Assembly (NCBI RefSeq): GCF_000337775.1
Contig: NZ_AOLQ01000065.1
Span: 62,001-126,000 of the forward strand
Direction of reading: 5' to 3'
Origin: Haloarcula vallismortis ATCC 29715
GTDB taxonomy: Archaea; Halobacteriota; Halobacteria; Halobacteriales; Haloarculaceae
Length of the DNA: 64,000 nt
The position numbers and the translations under genes were made by a program. The number at the start of each line of letters is the position of its first letter. The stretch's first letter is position 1. The notes beneath the pieces were generated by a model that saw nothing but the letters and a program-made list of their open reading frames with translations, was not told the origin of the DNA and did not search any database. This document shows positions 61,392-64,000 of this stretch, piece by piece.

Positions 61392-62729
61392 ATGGAACCA
61401 CTGCGTGGTGACGAGACGACGGTTGGTGAGACAACGGTCGTCGCACGCGGGTGTCGCCTCGACGATGCACCGGTGCGGGCGGTACTGGAGACGGACGCTC
61501 GCCCCCGGTTCTTCTGGGCGGCCGGTACAGAGTCAATCGCAGCCCGCGGGAGCGCGGCGACTGTGACTGCCGACGGGCAGTCGCGGTTCGACGACGTGCG
61601 GACAGCGCTCGAAGCGCTGTTCGATGACTGCTCAGTTCCCGACAGCCTCTCGAGCATCGCTCGACCGCGCGCGTTCGGGGGATTCGCGTTCCACAATGGA
61701 ACGCACGAAGGGGAGGACTCTCCCTGGGACGGGTTTCCCAGTGCGGCGTTTTTCGTCCCCGAGATACAGGTAACGAAGCGGGACGACGATACCTGGCTCA
61801 CGACGGTCGCGACAGGTCCCGAGGCCGAGACCGAAGCGGAGGCGCTACTGGAGGAGTGGCGCGACCGACTGACCACAGACACCGAACGCGAGCCGGGCAC
61901 TCCCCCAGGAATTTCACACCGGGAGCGCACGCCAACACAGGACGGGTGGCGCGAGCAGGTGTCGGCCGCCATCTCCAGTGTCGACCGGGGTGACCTCCAG
62001 AAGGTCGTCCTCGCACAGAGCCTCACGGTCGCGCTGGCGGCTGACCTGTCGGTCCCGGACGTGATGGCCCGACTCTCTCGGACGTACCCGGACTGCTACC
62101 GGTTCATGCTGTCGCCCGAGGCCGGCGGCACCTTCTTTGGAGCCACGCCGGAGCGGCTGGTCTCGGTTCGCGGGCGAACCGTCCGGACAGAGGCGCTGGC
62201 TGGCTCGACCGGGCGGGGCGACACCCCTGCCGAGGACGAGTGGCTTGCCGCTGAACTCCTCGACAGCGAGAAGGACCGCCACGAGCAGAAGCTCGTCGCC
62301 GACGCGATACGGGACCAGCTCGAACCGTTCGCCTCGACGGTCCGCATCGGCGACCGGACCATCCGCCGGCTCGCCACGGTGCAGCACCTCCGAACGTCGA
62401 TAACGGCGGAACTCGACGACGACGAGCACGTCCTCTCGCTGGTCGAGGCGCTGCACCCGACGCCGGCCGTCGGCGGCCTGCCGCCGGACGCGGCGCTGCG
62501 AACCATCCGCGAGACAGAGGCGTTCGACCGCGGCTGGTACGCCGCCCCGATTGGCTGGGTCGACGCCGCCGGCAACGGGACCTTCGCCGTCGGCATCCGC
62601 TCGGCCGTCGCCACGGCGCGCGAGGCGACCCTCTTCGCGGGTGCGGGCATCGTCGCGGACAGCGACCCCGACCGCGAGTGGGACGAGGTCCAGCTCAAGT
62701 ACCGGCCGATACTGGACGAACTAGAATGA
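61392..62729 (+). CDS. menF: Isochorismate synthase
   Basis: A 445-residue enzyme that makes isochorismate from chorismate, opening the menaquinone pathway. The chorismate-binding fold is clear: FGGFAFHNGTHE, QKVVLAQSLTVALAADL, MLSPEAGGTFFGATPERLVSV, TEALAGSTGRGDTPAEDEWLA, LLDSEKDRHEQKLVADAI, LHPTPAVGGLPPDAALRTI, FDRGWYAAPIGWVDAAGNG and FAGAGIVADSDPDREWDEVQLK. The ATG at 61392 is used; an in-frame GTG at 61368 would add eight residues. It overlaps menD by four bases (ATGA). Confidence 0.93.
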   Translation: MEPLRGDETTVGETTVVARGCRLDDAPVRAVLETDARPRFFWAAGTESIAARGSAATVTADGQSRFDDVRTALEALFDDCSVPDSLSSIARPRAFGGFAFHNGTHEGEDSPWDGFPSAAFFVPEIQVTKRDDDTWLTTVATGPEAETEAEALLEEWRDRLTTDTEREPGTPPGISHRERTPTQDGWREQVSAAISSVDRGDLQKVVLAQSLTVALAADLSVPDVMARLSRTYPDCYRFMLSPEAGGTFFGATPERLVSVRGRTVRTEALAGSTGRGDTPAEDEWLAAELLDSEKDRHEQKLVADAIRDQLEPFASTVRIGDRTIRRLATVQHLRTSITAELDDDEHVLSLVEALHPTPAVGGLPPDAALRTIRETEAFDRGWYAAPIGWVDAAGNGTFAVGIRSAVATAREATLFAGAGIVADSDPDREWDEVQLKYRPILDELE

Positions 62730-64000
62730 CGGCCCCGAACGTCAACACGCTGTGGGCCGAGACGCTCGTGTCCGAACTCGCCGCGGGCGGTGTCGACGCG
62801 GTGTGTCTCTCGCCCGGCAGTCGCTCGACGCCGCTGACGGTCGCGTTCGCCGAGCACCCCGATATCGAGGTGTTCTCCCATCTCGACGAACGGTCAGCGG
62901 CCTTCTTCGCGCTTGGGCGCGCCCGTCGAACTGGCGAGCCAACGCCGCTGGTCTGCACATCGGGAACCGCTGCGGCGAACTACCACCCGGCGGTCATCGA
63001 AGCCAATCAGTCGGGCGTTCCGCTGCTCCTGCTGACGGCGGACCGTCCGCCGGAACTCATCGACAGCGGGGCGAACCAGACCGTCGACCAGGAGAAACTG
63101 TACGGCGACGCCGTCCGCTGGTATCGGGATATGCCCGAGCCGGAGGCCGAGCCACGGAAAATGCGGATGCTTCGGACGACGGCGGCCCGGGCACTCGCGA
63201 AGAGTACCGGACGCAATCCTGGCCCGGTCCACCTGAACTGTCGGTTCCGGAAGCCGCTGGAACCGACGCCGACGCCCGACGACGACCCGGCGGGCGTGCC
63301 GGCCGACTGGGCGGGCGGCGACGACGCGGCCGAAGCCGGCCGCGACGGCCCGTTCGTCTCGACGAGCGAAGGAGTCGCCACGCCGGACGAGCGGACGGTG
63401 CGCCGTGTACAGGACGCGCTTCGGGCCGCCGAACGGGGCCTCATCGTCGCTGGTCCGGCCGATCAAGGGCTCAGCGCAGAATCGCTTGAACAGCTGGCGT
63501 CGGCGACTGGCTTCCCCGTCCTCGCAGACCCGCTCTCTGGCCTGCGGTTCGGCCCGCATGTCGACCGCCTTGACGTGCCGGTCTGTAGCGGCTATGACGG
63601 CTATCTCGGCAGTGATGGCGTCGAGTGGAGCGACCCCGACGTGGTCGTCCGCTTCGGCGCGTCGCCGACCTCGAAGCCGCTGCGTCACTACCTCCGGGAC
63701 GCCGACTGTCGGCAGTTTGTCGTCGACCCGAGCGGGGGATGGCCAGAGGCGGAGTTCACCGCCACGGACCTGCTCGTCGCCGACGAAGACGCCACCGCGG
63801 ACGCGCTCGCATCAGGGTCGCTGGGTAGCGTTGCGGCATCGTGGCGCGAGCGGTTCGCCAGGGCGGAACGAATTCACTGGGACGCCGTCGACGATGCTGC
63901 CGCCGAAACCTACTGGGAGGGGGGCGTCCTCGCAGACGTGGCGGCACTGGCCCCTGACCCGGCCACGCTGTTCGTCTCAAACAGCATGCCGATACGGGAC
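62726..64000 (+). CDS. menD: SEPHCHC synthase MenD, 3' partial
   Basis: The first 425 residues of a thiamine-diphosphate enzyme that joins 2-oxoglutarate to isochorismate, giving the next menaquinone intermediate (SEPHCHC). Its stop is beyond the window. MenD motifs are CLSPGSRSTPLTVAF, FSHLDERSAAFFALG (ThDP Glu region), CTSGTAAANYHPAVIEA, LLLTADRPPELIDSGANQTVDQ and, at the window edge, FVSNSMPIRD. The ATG at 62726 overlaps the menF stop by four bases, so the pair is coupled. The reading frame is uninterrupted to base 64000. Confidence 0.95.
   Translation, partial: MTAPNVNTLWAETLVSELAAGGVDAVCLSPGSRSTPLTVAFAEHPDIEVFSHLDERSAAFFALGRARRTGEPTPLVCTSGTAAANYHPAVIEANQSGVPLLLLTADRPPELIDSGANQTVDQEKLYGDAVRWYRDMPEPEAEPRKMRMLRTTAARALAKSTGRNPGPVHLNCRFRKPLEPTPTPDDDPAGVPADWAGGDDAAEAGRDGPFVSTSEGVATPDERTVRRVQDALRAAERGLIVAGPADQGLSAESLEQLASATGFPVLADPLSGLRFGPHVDRLDVPVCSGYDGYLGSDGVEWSDPDVVVRFGASPTSKPLRHYLRDADCRQFVVDPSGGWPEAEFTATDLLVADEDATADALASGSLGSVAASWRERFARAERIHWDAVDDAAAETYWEGGVLADVAALAPDPATLFVSNSMPIRD

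Noticed and set aside
61385-61411. Eight-codon frame overlapping the menF start (ATG at 61385, TGA at 61409)
   Set aside because: Too short to separate from chance, and no ribosome-binding sequence precedes it.

Overview
This window is haloarchaeal chromosome. The DNA is GC-rich, the predicted proteins are very acidic, many genes start about 25 bases after a TATA-like element (little or no leader), the genes include eL37, an Lsm protein, Cdc48-type AAA ATPases and RtcB, and exported proteins carry Tat signals. Gene content and protein style fit Haloarcula or a close relative; the genus is an inference. I see no insertion sequence, prophage, CRISPR array or rRNA. One tRNA gene, tRNA-Glu(CUC), is present.

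Layout. 1-7.4 kb: an APC permease with Usp domains (5' end outside the window, apparent frameshift near base 30), a Tat-exported PhoX-type phosphatase with cohesin-like and dockerin-like modules, and a membrane-anchored cohesin-like partner. 7.4-17 kb: beta-oxidation genes (acyl-CoA dehydrogenase, 3-hydroxyacyl-CoA dehydrogenase), fructose-1,6-bisphosphatase behind an overlapping short leader ORF, a large surface protein, glutamate dehydrogenase and a DMT transporter. 17-25 kb: a second acyl-CoA dehydrogenase, RtcB, a DoxX operon, a CDP-alcohol phosphatidyltransferase and a membrane histidine kinase. 26-42 kb: two Cdc48-family ATPases about 11 kb apart, a TrmB effector domain without its DNA-binding part diverging from a degenerate sensor kinase, the lsm-rpl37e-purF cluster, an M42 peptidase, a zinc metalloprotease and a phosphodiesterase-like protein. 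42-50 kb: a DUF4349 lipoprotein, a nitrilase-family hydrolase, small regulators, a LEA-2 surface protein, a PhoU/AbrB regulator, an ATP-NAD kinase-like protein, a CinA-like protein and tRNA-Glu. 50-57 kb: a membrane-anchored winged-helix protein diverging from livHMGF, with a convergent binding-protein gene whose two halves are in swapped order. 57-64 kb: superoxide dismutase, photolyase, enoyl-CoA hydratase, small regulators and the start of the menaquinone pathway (menF-menD, the latter cut by the window end).

Genes that appear to work together: acyl-CoA dehydrogenases, 3-hydroxyacyl-CoA dehydrogenase and enoyl-CoA hydratase (fatty/branched acyl-CoA breakdown); fbp and gdh (gluconeogenesis and nitrogen/carbon balance); livHMGF with the convergent binding protein (amino-acid uptake); sod and phr (oxidative and UV stress); menF and menD (respiratory quinone).

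The most notable observations are the circularly permuted type I binding protein at 55186-56553, the cohesin/dockerin pair at 2689-6167, the leader ORF overlapping fbp, and three CCGG-centred sites spaced exactly 20 bp apart ahead of livH. All functional statements are read from sequence patterns and family knowledge; no database search was possible.
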